A stretch of 64,000 bases of DNA, taken from Glaciozyma antarctica PI12. Its lineage: Eukaryota; Basidiomycota; Microbotryomycetes; Kriegeriales; Camptobasidiaceae. Position numbers and translations under genes: made by a program. The notes below the pieces were generated by a model. That model ran no database searches, was not told where the DNA came from, and worked only from the letters and a program-made list of their open reading frames with translations. The stretch is from NCBI GenBank assembly GCA_002917775.1, contig KZ627151.1, positions 322,607 through 386,606 of the forward strand, written 5' to 3'. Of the stretch, positions 62,277-64,000 are shown piece by piece. The stretch's first letter is position 1. The number at the start of each line of letters is the position of its first letter.

Positions 62277-64000
62277 GCTACGCGGCTGCACGAAACACCT
62301 TCCACGACCACCGCCTCTTTACGAACACTCCCCCAGGGCTTTCGTCAGTCCTACGAACCGACATTCACGAGCCTTCACTTCCCCTTTACGCCCTCACCAC
62401 GATCACGCTGGCCGACCTCAGTCCTCCCCAACACGCGCGCGCTGGTACTCACTCCTGGCGCGTGCCCCTCCGCACCTTTTCCCTCAACCGTCGCCCCGCC
62501 TCTACCTCCCTCCTATCCCGGCCCCCGATCCGTCCCTACTCCTTCCCCGCCGAACTTGCGGGACCGGGGGAAGGCTGGAGCTTCAACGCCACTGCGCCGA
62601 GTACCGCCCTCCCGCCCCAGAAAGCCTATGTTACTCGCCCTCTGTCCCTCGTATCCCTCGCCGGATCCATCCCCTCGAATCGATCGTCTCTCGCCGGCGA
62701 AGGAATCAGGCGTTCGGCGATATTGGAGCTGGACCGACCTTTCATGACGGCGCTTCAACGGGCGTCGGAGGCTTTGAAGGCGAGTGAGAGGGATAGGATG
62801 GAGAAGCGGAGGAAGACGGCGAGTGGGAGGACGTCGAGCACGCAATTTGCGGCGGCGACTAACGAGAACGACCAACTTTACGACCACACTATCAACGACC
62901 ATCAACATCTACGACAAATCGACGAGCGCACGGGCTTGGGAGAGCCGAATCGGAGCGGTCGCAAGCTCAACAAGTCGCGTTCCATTCCTCTCGACATGCT
63001 CTCTCGCCCATCGCCTTCTTCGACGACCTCTCACACCTCTCCAACGACTGACGACTATCCCTCCCCCGCGACTCTCTCTCCTCCCACCGCGCATTTCCAC
63101 CGCCGCGTGGCTTCATTCGCACACCTCCCCTCCCCAATTCACCTCCGGCCTTCGCTCCTCCATACGACCACCCACTCCAACTTCGTCCCCCTCCCCCTCT
63201 ACCTTCCCGTCCCGACCGAACCGCCGTCCAAGTTTTCCGCATCGACCGGTAACTCGCAACTCGACGACTGTGGCTCGAAAGTCAAGCTGTCGGACGATCT
63301 CAACCCCTCTGCCCGCACTCGCACGATGAGCCGCGCGCAGAGCTTCAGGAACCTCCTCAGCACGCCGAGCAAGCTCAGTCTTCGCAAGAAGGGCTCTCTC
63401 GCGAATCTCTTCGGCGGTCACTCGTCGCGCAAGGACGAGAAGGAGAAAGCGGCCGAATTCAAGTCCAAGCTCGCTCCCGCACCGGCTTCGTTCGTCTCCA
63501 AGATCCCGAGGGCGACCAACGGCTCCCCCGACACGACGGCATCGACGCAGGCGCGCAAGACGCCCCGAACGACCTTCCTTCGCGCGGCGATTCGGGATCT
63601 CACGCATGCGAAGGTCTCGCACCTCGCTACCTCGGCGGGAAGCGGTTCGACGAGCGCGTCGACGTCGACGGGGAGTCGGTCATTGCAGGCTTCGTCGAAG
63701 AAGGAGTATGGGCCAAAGTCTTGGGTCAGCAAGATTGGCCGCGCAGTGAGTGGGAAGAAGGAGAAGATGGAGGGGTCGCCAAAGGTCTTGTTCGCCGAGC
63801 GAGTCAACATCCCCGCACCGAGTGAGTCCCTCCCCTCACTTCCACTTTCGATCTTGCAGCTGATCGTCCCTCGTCGCGCAGTCCAAGGTCCCGTCCCCAT
63901 CTTCCCCTCCCGCCTCCCCTCACGCATTCCCACCTCGGACGTCTTCCCCTCGACGAATCTCCTCCGCCCGAAGCCAGTCCCGAAGCACGCCACCATCGAC
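62277..64000 (+). CDS. Unknown Ser-rich protein, 5' start unresolved and 3' end beyond the window
   Basis: Not recognised. One frame stays open from the acceptor at 62277 to beyond 63800: GYAAARNTFHDHRLFTNTPP, YALTTITLADLSPPQHARAG, AILELDRPFMTALQRASEAL, KASERDRMEKRRKTASGRTS, LGEPNRSGRKLNKSRSIPLD, MSRAQSFRNLLSTPSKLSLR, KKGSLANLFGGHSSRKDEKE, FVSKIPRATNGSPDTTASTQ, KKEYGPKSWVSKIGRAVSGK. An intron at about 63823-63881 then leads to GPVPIFPSRLPSRIPTSDVF and on past the window edge. It is a mainly disordered, Ser/Arg/Lys-rich protein of more than 550 residues, with a helical segment at RPFMTALQRASEALKASE. Such proteins are often cell-polarity or septation factors, but no family is assigned. Confidence 0.65.

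Noticed and set aside
1-64000. Transposons, viral elements, CRISPR arrays, operons with ribosome binding sites
   Set aside because: No transposase, integrase or reverse-transcriptase motifs, no terminal repeats around a coding element, and the gene structure is plainly eukaryotic.

Overview
The window is nuclear DNA of a compact, GC-rich fungus. Nearly every gene is cut by many short introns of about 45-60 nt that start GT (often gtgcg, gtgag or gtccg) and end in a branch-like ctgac/ctaac a few bases before the AG. Genes lie on both strands and divergent pairs are often only 100-250 bp apart. Gene content (class-3 lipase, MBOAT/wax-synthase-like protein, tetraspanin, DUF7918-like protein, Ccc2-type copper pump) and the intron style fit a basidiomycete yeast, most likely of the red-yeast group (Pucciniomycotina, Sporidiobolales, e.g. 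Rhodotorula/Rhodosporidium). The species is an inference. No tRNA, rRNA, CRISPR or recognisable transposon or viral element was seen.

Layout. 0.7-7.4 kb: MSH2, a tetraspanin, an assembly gap and an unknown gene. 7.5-16.2 kb: a D-2-hydroxyacid dehydrogenase, two unknown proteins, a cyclase-family hydrolase, a second D-2-hydroxyacid dehydrogenase and the SNARE BET1. 16.3-26.9 kb: an RWDD2-like gene split by a tandem duplication, a MYND protein, RAD17, an Anp1/Mnn9-type mannosyltransferase, a 704-residue acidic leucine-rich protein and a DUF7918-like protein. 27-43.3 kb: a RING-plus-RRM gene; then a MATE transporter, alanine aminotransferase, class-3 lipase and a disordered protein; then a broken inverted copy of the RING-plus-RRM gene containing an 811-base gap. 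43.4-54 kb: an RWD fragment, MTR4, RPP1 (RNase P/MRP), a secreted aspartic protease and an MBOAT protein. 54-64 kb: a Ccc2-type copper ATPase, an MFS drug/H+ antiporter, a secreted histidine phosphatase and a large Ser-rich protein running off the right edge.

Most of it is housekeeping: DNA mismatch repair and checkpoint (MSH2, RAD17), nuclear RNA processing (MTR4 and RPP1, head to head), secretory pathway (BET1, mannosyltransferase), lipid metabolism and transport. The unusual layer is structural. Several deeply conserved genes carry a frame change, an in-frame stop or a duplicated block, and the two duplicated loci differ between copies mainly by loss of CTCCTC-type blocks rather than by substitutions. 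I cannot tell from sequence alone whether this is assembly error or real recent mutation, and the findings list each case separately.
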